Source of the DNA: Bacteroidales bacterium UBA4073
Lineage (GTDB): Bacteria > Bacteroidota > Bacteroidia > Bacteroidales > Tenuifilaceae
Assembly (NCBI GenBank): GCA_002383425.1
Contig: DFYV01000022.1
Coordinates: 1-5,596, forward strand
Reading direction: 5' to 3'
Length of the DNA: 5,596 nt
The first letter of the stretch is position 1; the number at the start of each line of letters is the position of its first letter. Below the pieces are notes generated by a model. That model was not told where the DNA came from. It was given only the letters and a program-made list of their open reading frames with translations, and searched no databases. The translations under genes and the position numbers were made by a program. This document shows positions 1 through 5,596 of the stretch, piece after piece.

Positions 1-127
1 TAACATAGTGAACTTTCGTTATGGATTAGAACATACATAATTATATAAATGGAAAATCAGCATCTAACGGGGTGAACCAAAATAAAAAATTCAACACAAA
101 ATGATTTATATAAAAGACAGGATAAGT

Positions 128-193
128 TTTGATATTGTGATTTTGAATTTTGAAATTGTTTAGGATTTAGTGCTTTGGATTTAGGATTTTTAG
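128..193. repeat. Degenerate GATTT/GAATTT intergenic repeat
   Basis: The 10-mer TTTAGGATTT occurs exactly at 159-168 and 180-189 (period 21). GGATTTAG occurs at 163-170 and 177-184, and a variant GGATTTTTAG at 184-193. Just before these lie related units such as GATTTTGAATTTTG at 139-152. The stretch is low-complexity and does not code for anything recognisable. It has the look of the degenerate GAATTT/GGATTT arrays found between genes in many environmental bacterial genomes; that comparison is from memory and was not searched. Confidence 0.5.
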
Positions 194-244
194 ACAAAAA
201 TGCGTCAATTTATTTTACTATGAAATTTTTGTAAAATATTGATT

Positions 245-322
245 TTCAGCCATGGGTCAGGAGTTCTGAGAATACAAACCCCAATAATCATCACATCATC
301 ACATCAACCATCAATGGCTGAA
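245..322. repeat. Inverted repeat (9-bp arms) forming a possible foldback
   Basis: TTCAGCCAT at 245-253 is perfectly complementary to ATGGCTGAA at 314-322, with 60 bases between. Inside, GGGT (254-257) can pair with ACCC (278-281), and CAG (258-260) with CTG (266-268) across the loop GAGTT. The element could therefore fold into a branched structure directly stacked on the outer stem. It lies about 60 bp upstream of the candidate promoter of the GtrA gene, so it would not be in that transcript unless transcription begins further upstream. The function is unknown; a small structured RNA, a DNA-level operator or a chance foldback are all possible. Confidence 0.4.
287..313. repeat. Short ATCATCAC tandem repeat
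   Basis: ATCATCAC is repeated exactly at 287-294 and 295-302, followed by the related ATCAACCATCA. It sits in the unpaired part of the 245-322 foldback. Only two full units are present, so it is a minor simple repeat. Confidence 0.5.
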
Positions 323-379
323 TTTAAGATTAAATTATTTTTAATACCCCAGTTAACAATAACTTAAACCCCTATTCTT

Positions 380-408
380 TTTGTGCTAATATGCCATATC
401 TACCTTTG
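380..408 (+). promoter_or_regulatory. Candidate Bacteroidota-type promoter for the GtrA gene
   Basis: TTTG at 380-383 (within a TTTTTG run) is followed after 17 nt by TAccTTTG at 401-408, an exact match to the TAnnTTTG element of the Bacteroidota primary sigma factor. The spacing is slightly shorter than the usual 19-21 nt. Transcription would start near 413-416, leaving a leader of only about 10-13 nt before the ATG at 426. Confidence 0.45.
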
Positions 409-425
409 ATGAAATTTGAAAATTG

Positions 426-818
426 ATGGAGCAATTGGTTTTATGGGAAAAATTCCTGAAATTCGGAATTGTTGGATTATCGGGAGTTGGGGTTGATTTT
501 GGCATTACCTACATTTCAAAGGAAAAGCTATCGATAAATAGGTACATATCGAATTCAATGGGTTTTGTTGCTGCTGCAACATCAAATTATATCCTGAATA
601 GAATATGGACTTTTGAAAGTCATTCGAGCCAAATCGTCATCCAGTACGCTTTATTTATGATGATAGCAATTGGTGGGCTCACCATCAATAATTTCGTCAT
701 ATACATTCTAAATCAACGAACCGGTTGGATGAAATTCTACCTTGCTAAGGTTCTGGCTACCGGTGCAGTGTTCCTATGGAATTTCACCCTTAACTACTTG
801 ATTACGTTTTCCAATTAA
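426..818 (+). CDS. GtrA family membrane protein (putative polyprenyl-phosphate-sugar translocase)
   Basis: This is a 130-residue integral membrane protein of the GtrA/DPMS family. What is seen: the N-terminal signature FLKFGIVGLSGVGVDF (about residues 10-25), the NYILNRIWTF block at the end of helix 2 (about 54-63), and the closing WNFTLNYLITF (about 118-128). There are four likely membrane helices near 11-30, 41-60, 72-93 and 105-126. The length is normal for the family. Known family role: GtrA proteins help move or present undecaprenyl-phosphate-linked sugars across the cytoplasmic membrane for O-antigen, teichoic acid or arabinogalactan glycosylation. They often sit beside a GT2 dolichol-phosphate-mannose-synthase-like enzyme, and none is visible here. 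The ATG at 426 is preferred over the in-frame TTG at 423, which directly precedes it. The next gene starts 98 bp downstream on the same strand and may be co-transcribed. The substrate is unknown; the link with the GT39 enzyme at 2134-3684 is inferred. Confidence 0.9.
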   Translation: MEQLVLWEKFLKFGIVGLSGVGVDFGITYISKEKLSINRYISNSMGFVAAATSNYILNRIWTFESHSSQIVIQYALFMMIAIGGLTINNFVIYILNQRTGWMKFYLAKVLATGAVFLWNFTLNYLITFSN

Positions 819-916
819 TAGTAAGCTAACATTGCCTCGCAATTTCATAAATTAAAAACATCTGCTTAAAATGTAGTTTAACTGGGTGTAGTAATCTTGA
901 AATAAATTAAAAGATT

Positions 917-2116
917 ATGAAGCACCTTTTGACAGTAACACTAAAATTGATTGCAGGGTTAATGTTTGCCATTCTTGTGGTTACACTGGCCGTTAGCATT
1001 CAATACTATGCCACTACCATTTATAATGATCCCAACAGTAAGCCCTTTGAAGGCGAATATTTCTATAACCCCTACGATGGCTACCAACCCCATACCCTAA
1101 AAGCAAATTTTCATGCTCATTCGGTGGCACACATGGGCCTCACAAACGGCAGCAATGAAGTTGAAGAAGTTCAAGCGTTTTACAGCAGTAAAGGTTACGA
1201 TATCGCCTCTATTTCCAACTACCAGAAGATAACAGTCGATTCAAACAACGTGAACTATATTCCTGTTTATGAGCATGGATACAACATAAAAAAGGTACAT
1301 CAGCTGGTAATTAATGCACAAAAGGTTAGCTTTTTCGATTTTGCTGGATTCCAGGGGAAAAACCAGAAACAGGAAGTTTTCAGCTGGCTTAAAAATCCCA
1401 AAAGCATTGTAGCCATTGCTCATCCTAAATTCATGAACGGATATCCGGCTAAAGACCTCAAAAAGTTAAGAGGGTATAAGCTGATAGAGGTATTTACCCG
1501 CTATAGGTCAACCACTGCGCTATGGGATTCAGTTCTTTCTGCCGGAATGCCGGTGTGGTTGCTTGCCAGCGACGACTCACACGATATTTCCAGAAGAAGT
1601 GATGCAGGCCGTCGGTGGACCAGAATCGCTGCACATGGCCGTTCAGCCGATTCGGTGGTGGCTGCCCTGCGAAGGGGCTGTCACTACGGGGTAAGCAATG
1701 GGGAAATATCCAATGACATCAATTCACTTCTTGCTTTTAACGTCAGGAACGATTCCATTGAACTCAAACTATCCAATACTGCCGATGTTATTAAATTCAT
1801 CGGTGATGGCGGAATGGTTTATGATGAGTTTTACCATACCAGTACTGCACGATTTGGCATACCTACGTATGCAACCTACGTTAGGGTAGAAGTTAAAACC
1901 CAATCCGAAACAATACTCCTAAACCCTGTGGTTCGATTCAATGGTAAAAGTCTATCCGATACGGAAGTTTTACCGGAAGTGGATTACCCAAAAACGACCC
2001 TTACAAGGTTATTATTTGTCCTGCTCAGCTCGTTTAACCTCTTTTTGTTACTCCTTTTCAGCAGTAAATTCAGGCAAAGACTCAGGTTTCCCCCCCTCGC
2101 TTTCCCTAAAATTTAA
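917..2116 (+). CDS. Membrane-anchored PHP-domain (CehA/McbA-like) metallophosphoesterase-like protein
   Basis: A 399-residue protein with an N-terminal signal anchor (about 7-29), a PHP-type domain (about 61-260), a beta-rich C-terminal part (about 270-345) and a second membrane helix (about 363-381), ending in a basic tail (KFRQRLR). This predicts that the PHP domain lies in the periplasm. Motifs seen: NFHAHS with H66 and H68, E119-H120 (VYEHG), H128, AHP with H169, E191, and SDDSHD with D219, D220 and H222. The block with RVEV and LLNPVVRF (about 323-341) resembles the C-terminal part of CehA/McbA-type PHP proteins. Oddities: the usual TDH of motif II is SNY (100-102), and the usual DG after motif I is NG (77-78), so part of the metal site is changed. 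Family members hydrolyse phosphoesters or related bonds using two or three metal ions; the substrate here is unknown. The gene follows gtrA by 98 bp and converges with the GT39 gene. No clear promoter of its own was found: TAATCTTG at 892-899 is one mismatch from consensus but lacks a good upstream element. Confidence 0.8.
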   Translation: MKHLLTVTLKLIAGLMFAILVVTLAVSIQYYATTIYNDPNSKPFEGEYFYNPYDGYQPHTLKANFHAHSVAHMGLTNGSNEVEEVQAFYSSKGYDIASISNYQKITVDSNNVNYIPVYEHGYNIKKVHQLVINAQKVSFFDFAGFQGKNQKQEVFSWLKNPKSIVAIAHPKFMNGYPAKDLKKLRGYKLIEVFTRYRSTTALWDSVLSAGMPVWLLASDDSHDISRRSDAGRRWTRIAAHGRSADSVVAALRRGCHYGVSNGEISNDINSLLAFNVRNDSIELKLSNTADVIKFIGDGGMVYDEFYHTSTARFGIPTYATYVRVEVKTQSETILLNPVVRFNGKSLSDTEVLPEVDYPKTTLTRLLFVLLSSFNLFLLLLFSSKFRQRLRFPPLAFPKI

Positions 2117-2139
2117 TTGCACCCTTAACGGTTTTAGGG
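2104..2139. terminator. Inverted repeat across convergent gene ends; possible bidirectional terminator
   Basis: CCCTAAAA (2104-2111) is perfectly complementary to TTTTAGGG (2132-2139), with a 20-nt loop, extendable by two U-G pairs in RNA. It spans the TAA of the PHP gene (2114-2116) and the TAA of the GT39 gene (2134-2136). An overlapping alternative stem pairs CACCCT (2120-2125) with AGGGTG (2144-2149). No U-tract follows on either strand, so it is not a textbook intrinsic terminator. The placement between convergent genes is the main argument. Confidence 0.35.
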
Positions 2140-3684
2140 TTGTAGGGTGTCGGATTTCTGGGGTAAACATCCCTTTAGCTCTGTAATCTCAAAGGTTTTA
2201 ACCACCTTACCTTTACGGTATATCCTGATGGTATCTGTTTGTTGGATCGATGTGAAATATTTATCGTTTATTAGATAGCTGGAATGCTTATAACCAGGGA
2301 ATGAGGTTACATAAAAAAACCGACTATGATTGCAAAGTGGTCCTCTCATCTTATTAATCCACCAGTATTTATGAATCTGATCGATTGGACCCAGGGCGAA
2401 AAGGTTAATGTTACGTTTTTGCGCATAGTAAAAATCAATATGAGCTGCCGGAAACCATTTTGAGGCAATGATTGCCACCCTGTCTGCTTGCGGATCGATG
2501 CCTTTTGCTTTCAGTAAGCTATCGAGCTTAGGTGATAGCTGATGCCAGCCATACATATCAAGGGTAACATCATTTTTATTTACCTTCCTCTGCATGAACG
2601 GTAAACCCGAATTGACAACTATTGGTCCAAATATGAGTACCAGCAATATAATCAGGTTTGATGCAATGGCTATTCGTTTGGTATTTAACCAGCTACTCGG
2701 GTTAGCGGTTAGCATTTTGGCGGTCAAAACTACTAATCCTATGAAACCGGGTCCACTCCAGTGTGGCAGAGTAAAACGGAAAGCCGAAATGGCTAAAAAA
2801 ATCAGAATATATGGCAATGAAATGTAAACCAATAGGTTAGCATAGCTATCAACATGAACCTTATTCCTTTTATAAACCTGAACCAATGCCCAAATCATGG
2901 CTAAAACCAGTAAAGGATTTTGGTAAATGAACTGCCCCAGAATAAACTGCATGAATGCTACAGCGTTGAACTGAAGGCCTGATGCATCAACCCTTTCACC
3001 ATGGAATGCAAAGCTGATAAAATTATTCTGGTAGTTCCAGTATAATACGGGTAGCATCATAACAGCTGTTAAAAGACCCGACAAATAAAGCGAAGGACGC
3101 AAAAACCATTTCCTGTTATGAATAGCTAAATACAGCAGTGTACCAAACCATGTAATAAGCGAATGGTATTTTGAAAGAAAAGCCAAACCAATAAGCAAAC
3201 CTGCTAATATAATCCTAAGGTCTTCTTTCCCGGAAGGATTTTGTGATGTTACCGATGTTAACAGCAAATATGTGGCCCCCAGAAGCAATACTACCTGAGA
3301 CGTGTCGGGCATTATCATTAAACCGCTAATTATATTTAGATATGGCGAAGCGGTATAAAACAAGGCTGCTACAATGCCTGTCCTCTCCGATCCAATTCTT
3401 GATGCCAACCTGTAAATTAGCCATATCCCTACACTTGAAAGCAGCAAAGAACCTAAACGAATAAAAAATTCGTGTGTAACCTTAAGATTAGCGGTGGTAA
3501 GCTGAATTAACCATCCCACCATGGGTGGATGATCAAAATGGCTTATATCGGGGTAAAGAGCGTAGGTCCAGTAGTAAACCTCATCATTGCCCAATTCAAG
3601 CACTGATGCCACTACTGCTTTAACCACAAAATTGACAACAATAATGAGGATGAGCCAATTAGAGTAACTATGACTGACTTTCAT
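2134..3684 (-). CDS. GT39/ArnT-like polyprenyl-phosphate-sugar glycosyltransferase
   Basis: A 516-residue polytopic membrane glycosyltransferase of the GT39/PMT_2 (ArnT-like) superfamily. What is seen: a first helix (about 10-28), then LGNDEVYYW with D34-E35, the expected acidic pair of the first periplasmic loop, then HFDHPP (49-54). Later come MPD (125-127), SKYH (171-174) and PHWSGPG (307-313), with about ten hydrophobic segments up to about residue 360. A soluble C-terminal part (about 365-516) includes SKWFPAAHIDFYYA (408-421). Family knowledge: these enzymes use a polyprenyl-phosphate-linked sugar on the outer face of the inner membrane and pass it to lipid A, another lipid, a glycan or a protein. 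The acceptor and sugar cannot be told here. The ATG at 3684 fits the start of the first helix and lies 10 nt after a candidate promoter element. The gene converges with the PHP gene and is 124 bp downstream of the thioesterase gene, so read-through from that operon is possible. The GtrA protein in the same window supports a lipid-linked-sugar pathway (inference). Confidence 0.85.
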   Translation of the reverse strand: MKVSHSYSNWLILIIVVNFVVKAVVASVLELGNDEVYYWTYALYPDISHFDHPPMVGWLIQLTTANLKVTHEFFIRLGSLLLSSVGIWLIYRLASRIGSERTGIVAALFYTASPYLNIISGLMIMPDTSQVVLLLGATYLLLTSVTSQNPSGKEDLRIILAGLLIGLAFLSKYHSLITWFGTLLYLAIHNRKWFLRPSLYLSGLLTAVMMLPVLYWNYQNNFISFAFHGERVDASGLQFNAVAFMQFILGQFIYQNPLLVLAMIWALVQVYKRNKVHVDSYANLLVYISLPYILIFLAISAFRFTLPHWSGPGFIGLVVLTAKMLTANPSSWLNTKRIAIASNLIILLVLIFGPIVVNSGLPFMQRKVNKNDVTLDMYGWHQLSPKLDSLLKAKGIDPQADRVAIIASKWFPAAHIDFYYAQKRNINLFALGPIDQIHKYWWINKMRGPLCNHSRFFYVTSFPGYKHSSYLINDKYFTSIQQTDTIRIYRKGKVVKTFEITELKGCLPQKSDTLQP

Positions 3685-3694
3685 ATTTTTTCTA

Positions 3695-3724
3695 CAAAAC
3701 TATGAACTCAATCCCTTTAGTAAA
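3695..3724 (-). promoter_or_regulatory. Candidate Bacteroidota-type promoter for the GT39 gene
   Basis: Reading the minus strand, TTTA (3724-3721; one mismatch from TTTG) is followed after 18 nt by TAgtTTTG (3702-3695), an exact TAnnTTTG match. Only 10 nt separate this element from the ATG at 3684, so the transcript would have a leader of a few bases or none. Confidence 0.45.
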
Positions 3725-3742
3725 TTGCTTTTAAGTAAGGAC

Positions 3743-3763
3743 AAGGTTAATAAAAGGTTAATA
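3743..3763. repeat. Direct repeat AAGGTTAATA x2, 11-bp period; candidate regulator site
   Basis: AAGGTTAATA occurs exactly at 3743-3752 and 3754-3763 with one base between (TATTAACCTT twice on the minus strand). The period of one DNA helical turn, and a position roughly 55-75 bp upstream of the start site predicted for the GT39 gene, fit a tandem binding site for an activator such as an OmpR-type response regulator. No regulator gene is in the window, and a chance A/T-rich duplication cannot be ruled out. Confidence 0.35.
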
Positions 3764-3808
3764 CTGTAAGAGCATAAGCGCTAAAATCGATTAGTGTAGA
3801 GTGATATT

Positions 3809-4201
3809 TTAGATATTCTCAAACCCAGGAATGCTATCAACCTTTAGGGGGCGTCCATTTTTTACTCCAACGCCAATAACCTTAGCTTTAGCGGCTAACT
3901 TTCCCTCAGGTAGTTTTATCACTTCCTGTTCAAAGACCACACGCAGGTTACCTTCCCTATGAGTGGTTAACCTAACTGTAAACCTATCGCCATTTGTTAA
4001 CGAATACTTATAATCAATTTCTATCCGCGATATTACCAAATCGATGCCCTCGCTATGGAGCTTAGCAAAATCAATCCCTTTACTTAGCAAAAACTTATGG
4101 CGGGTATGTTCAAGGTAATTTAAATATCGAGCATTATTCACTATACCCTGCAAATCGCACTCGTAATCGCGAACCTCAAATTCAAGTTCAAAAATATCCA
4201 T
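3809..4201 (-). CDS. Hotdog-fold acyl-CoA thioesterase (4HBT family, FadM/YbgC-like)
   Basis: A 130-residue single-domain hotdog protein. The N-terminal block FEVRDYECDLQGIVNNARYL matches the family active-site region, with the likely catalytic Asp at residue 16, G19, the VNNARYL run at 21-27, and E31 and R34 at the start of the long central helix. The middle part (VISRIEIDYKYSLTNGD) and the beta-strands after it are also typical. Members hydrolyse acyl-CoA or related thioesters in the cytoplasm; chain length and physiological substrate cannot be read from the sequence. The VNNARYL run is especially close to FadM-type long-chain thioesterases. Start choice: the frame is open back to a TTG at 4231, which would overlap the upstream gene by 10 nt and add ten residues (MEIDYFNKFT). 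The ATG at 4201 gives the normal family N-terminus and a 20-bp gap, so it is preferred. The gene lies directly downstream of the sugar permease gene and probably shares its transcript, although no metabolic link is obvious. Confidence 0.85.
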   Translation of the reverse strand: MDIFELEFEVRDYECDLQGIVNNARYLNYLEHTRHKFLLSKGIDFAKLHSEGIDLVISRIEIDYKYSLTNGDRFTVRLTTHREGNLRVVFEQEVIKLPEGKLAAKAKVIGVGVKNGRPLKVDSIPGFENI

Positions 4202-4221
4202 GGTAAACTTATTAAAGTAAT

Positions 4222-5484
4222 CTATTTCCAACTTCTTAGCTTATAGCCTCTTATAGCATAGTAAAGTATAATAAGGTATGATGGAATTAGAATAAAGTAG
4301 GCGATTTGAGGTGAAAACAAGTCGGAGAGCCGTCCCCAGAGTAATGGTAGAATAGCTCCACCAGCAATGGCCATAATGAGTACAGCCGATCCTGTTTTTA
4401 TAAACTTACCCAAATCGTGAATTGCCAACGGCCATATGGCAGGCCAAACCAGCGCATTAGCCAAACCCAATACCGCAAGGGCGATTATCGAAAAGGTTGG
4501 CGAAGCCAAAACAACCACAACGCTTAGCACAATACCCAGCAATGCCGAAGCTATTAATGCGGTACGTTGTGAAATGAATTTGGGTATCAGCATAATTCCT
4601 GCCAAATACCCAACAATCATGGCTATTAGCGTATATGATGTAAATGCCTTTGCGGTTTCAATCATACAACCCTGCGATATCCCGTAACGTATTATGGTAT
4701 CGCCAGCAATAACCTCAACGCCAACGTAGAAAAATAGGGCAATCGCCCCCAGAATGAGCTGTGGAAACTGTAATATACTTTTTTTACTATCAGCATTGGC
4801 GATAGAAAAATCGGTGTCATCCTCGGACTCCACATCGGGAAGAGGTGCGTAACGAACCGCAATGCCAAGTAATACAAGAATTAAGGTCATTACCAGGTAA
4901 GGGCCTATTACCCTATGTGCCAGACCATCGAGCGCAGCAACACGGGCAATACCATCTAACCCATCAAGCGATTTTACGAAGGCATCGCCATCGTCAAGAA
5001 TGAAGTAAGCCAGAATAAGCGGTGCTATGGCTCCTGCCATCTTATTACATATCCCCATTATGCTGATGCGCTTTGCAGCACTCTCGCGTGGCCCAATTAT
5101 GGTGATGTATGGATTGGCAGCGGTTTGCAGAACGGCTAAGCCTGCACCCATTATAAATAACCCGCTAAGGAACATCCAGTATGCCCTGTTTATCGCTGCC
5201 GGAATAAACACAAGCGTTCCAACAGCCATAACCAGTAAACCCACTGTCATACCCTTATGGAAACCAGTCCTTTTTAACACCCACGATGCCGGCAAAGCCA
5301 TTACGGTGTATGAGATATAAAATGCAAAAGCTACAAGGGTAGCCTCAAAATCGCTAAGTTCGCACGATATCTTGAAATACGGGATAAGAATGCCGTTTAG
5401 CCAGGTTACAAAGCCAAAAATAAAGAATAACGCTCCTATAATGAGCATCGGCAAAAAATTGCCCTGACCTTTGGATGATTTCAT
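4222..5484 (-). CDS. MFS sugar transporter of the FucP/GluP (FHS) family
   Basis: A 420-residue, 12-helix major facilitator permease for a sugar, in the cytoplasmic membrane. Features seen: the first helix with FGFVTWLNGILIPYFK (23-38), the helix 2-3 turn KRTGFHKGM (71-79), and LQTAANPYITIIGPRESAAKR (119-139), a hallmark of the fucose/glucose/galactose symporter branch. Next come a charged cytoplasmic linker (about 212-236, rich in Asp/Glu) between the two six-helix halves, FFYVGVEVIAGDTI (251-264), ANALVWPAIWPLAI (342-355) and GGAILPLLWGRLSD (375-388). The length is normal for the family. The two acidic residues important in E. coli FucP (D46 and E135) appear as G31 and Q120 here, so proton coupling as in FucP is doubtful; a different ion or mechanism is possible. 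The sugar is unknown. The ATG at 5484 follows a strong promoter match. A thioesterase gene follows 20 bp downstream on the same strand. Confidence 0.92.
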   Translation of the reverse strand: MKSSKGQGNFLPMLIIGALFFIFGFVTWLNGILIPYFKISCELSDFEATLVAFAFYISYTVMALPASWVLKRTGFHKGMTVGLLVMAVGTLVFIPAAINRAYWMFLSGLFIMGAGLAVLQTAANPYITIIGPRESAAKRISIMGICNKMAGAIAPLILAYFILDDGDAFVKSLDGLDGIARVAALDGLAHRVIGPYLVMTLILVLLGIAVRYAPLPDVESEDDTDFSIANADSKKSILQFPQLILGAIALFFYVGVEVIAGDTIIRYGISQGCMIETAKAFTSYTLIAMIVGYLAGIMLIPKFISQRTALIASALLGIVLSVVVVLASPTFSIIALAVLGLANALVWPAIWPLAIHDLGKFIKTGSAVLIMAIAGGAILPLLWGRLSDLFSPQIAYFILIPSYLIILYYAIRGYKLRSWK

Positions 5485-5510
5485 TGCAATTGCGTTGGAT
5501 TAAGATTCCT

Positions 5511-5541
5511 CAAAAATAACAAATTATTAATGAGCCCCAAA
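5511..5541 (-). promoter_or_regulatory. Near-ideal Bacteroidota sigma-type promoter for the permease-thioesterase unit
   Basis: On the minus strand TTTG (5541-5538) is followed after exactly 19 nt by TAttTTTG (5518-5511). Both elements and the spacing match the TTTG-N19-21-TAnnTTTG consensus. Transcription should begin near 5504-5507, giving a leader of about 20 nt before the ATG at 5484. This is the best promoter match in the window. Confidence 0.65.
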
Positions 5542-5596
5542 CTGTTCACTCTTTGCAGATTAATTCTTTTTTGAAGTGGTAAGAGCGTAGATGGTT

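Larger units (their letters stand above)
1..422. other. Gene-free A/T-rich intergenic region
   Basis: No open reading frame here looks like a gene. The longest ATG-led frame noticed is about 20 codons from position 101 and falls in repeat-like sequence. The stretch is very A/T-rich. It contains a degenerate repeat built on TTTAGGATTT (about 128-193), a 9-bp inverted repeat at 245-253 and 314-322 that encloses a short CATCA-type tandem repeat, and a candidate promoter at 380-408 for the following gene. Position 1 reads TAA, but without the upstream sequence it cannot be said to be a stop codon. No tRNA or known riboswitch was recognised. Confidence 0.7.

Noticed and set aside
101..163. Short ATG-led frame of about 20 codons
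   Set aside because: It runs into the low-complexity GATTT-rich repeat and has no protein-like features beyond that.
287..302. CRISPR-like or tandem-array interpretation of the ATCATCAC repeat
   Set aside because: Only two 8-bp units with no spacers; far too short for a CRISPR array.
890..899. Promoter for the PHP gene at TAATCTTG
   Set aside because: One mismatch in the -7 element and no TTTG at a proper distance upstream; co-transcription with gtrA explains expression equally well.
1941..2186. Plus-strand 81-codon open frame overlapping the end of the PHP gene
   Set aside because: It lies in another frame of a well-supported gene and has no recognisable motif; relevant only if the C7 run slips.
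4202..4231. TTG start at 4231 for the thioesterase, overlapping the permease gene
   Set aside because: The ten extra residues are outside the usual family N-terminus, and an ATG at 4201 gives the normal length; translational coupling through the TTG remains possible but less likely.
5027..5320. Plus-strand 97-codon open frame opposite the sugar permease gene
   Set aside because: Antisense to a clear transporter gene, with no family motif; a shadow of the real coding frame.
5560..5595. Possible C-terminal end of an upstream minus-strand gene (frame ending in TAA at 5562-5560)
   Set aside because: Only about 11 codons are inside the window and another frame is also open to a TGA at 5548-5546, so neither can be called a gene.

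Overview
The window looks like a piece of a Bacteroidota chromosome. The evidence is moderately low G+C, intergenic DNA that is very A/T-rich, no strong Shine-Dalgarno sequences before the starts, and candidate promoters of the Bacteroidota type (TTTG about 17-19 nt upstream of TAnnTTTG). The protein families and their sequence style (a FucP/GluP-like sugar transporter with TWLNG, a FadM-like thioesterase, a GT39 enzyme with a DE...DHPP motif) fit the same phylum. Genus or species cannot be told from the sequence alone.

Layout. Positions 1-422 hold no credible gene, but contain degenerate A/T-rich repeats, a short CATCA-type tandem repeat inside a foldback, and a candidate promoter. Two plus-strand genes follow: a GtrA-family four-helix membrane protein (426-818) and a membrane-anchored PHP/CehA-McbA-like metallophosphoesterase (917-2116). 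They converge on a minus-strand GT39/ArnT-like polyprenyl-phosphate-sugar glycosyltransferase (3684-2134), and only 17 bases separate the stop codons. An inverted repeat spans both stops. Further right, also on the minus strand, are a FadM/YbgC-like hotdog thioesterase (4201-3809) and, upstream of it, an MFS sugar permease (5484-4222). These two are 20 bp apart and probably form an operon driven from a near-ideal Bacteroidota promoter at 5511-5541.

How the genes may work together. GtrA proteins and GT39 enzymes belong to the same kind of pathway: a sugar is loaded on a polyprenyl phosphate, translocated, and transferred outside the cytoplasmic membrane to lipid, glycan or protein. The PHP protein between them is predicted to place its domain on the same periplasmic side, so a role in that glycoconjugate or lipid pathway is a reasonable inference but unproven. 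The GT2 synthase that usually makes the polyprenyl-linked sugar is not in the window. The transporter-thioesterase pair looks like a separate unit.

No clearly new system is demonstrated. The points most worth following are the PHP protein with altered metal-ligand motifs, the transporter lacking the two FucP acidic residues, and an 11-bp-period direct repeat upstream of the GT39 gene. No tRNA, rRNA, CRISPR array or insertion sequence was recognised.
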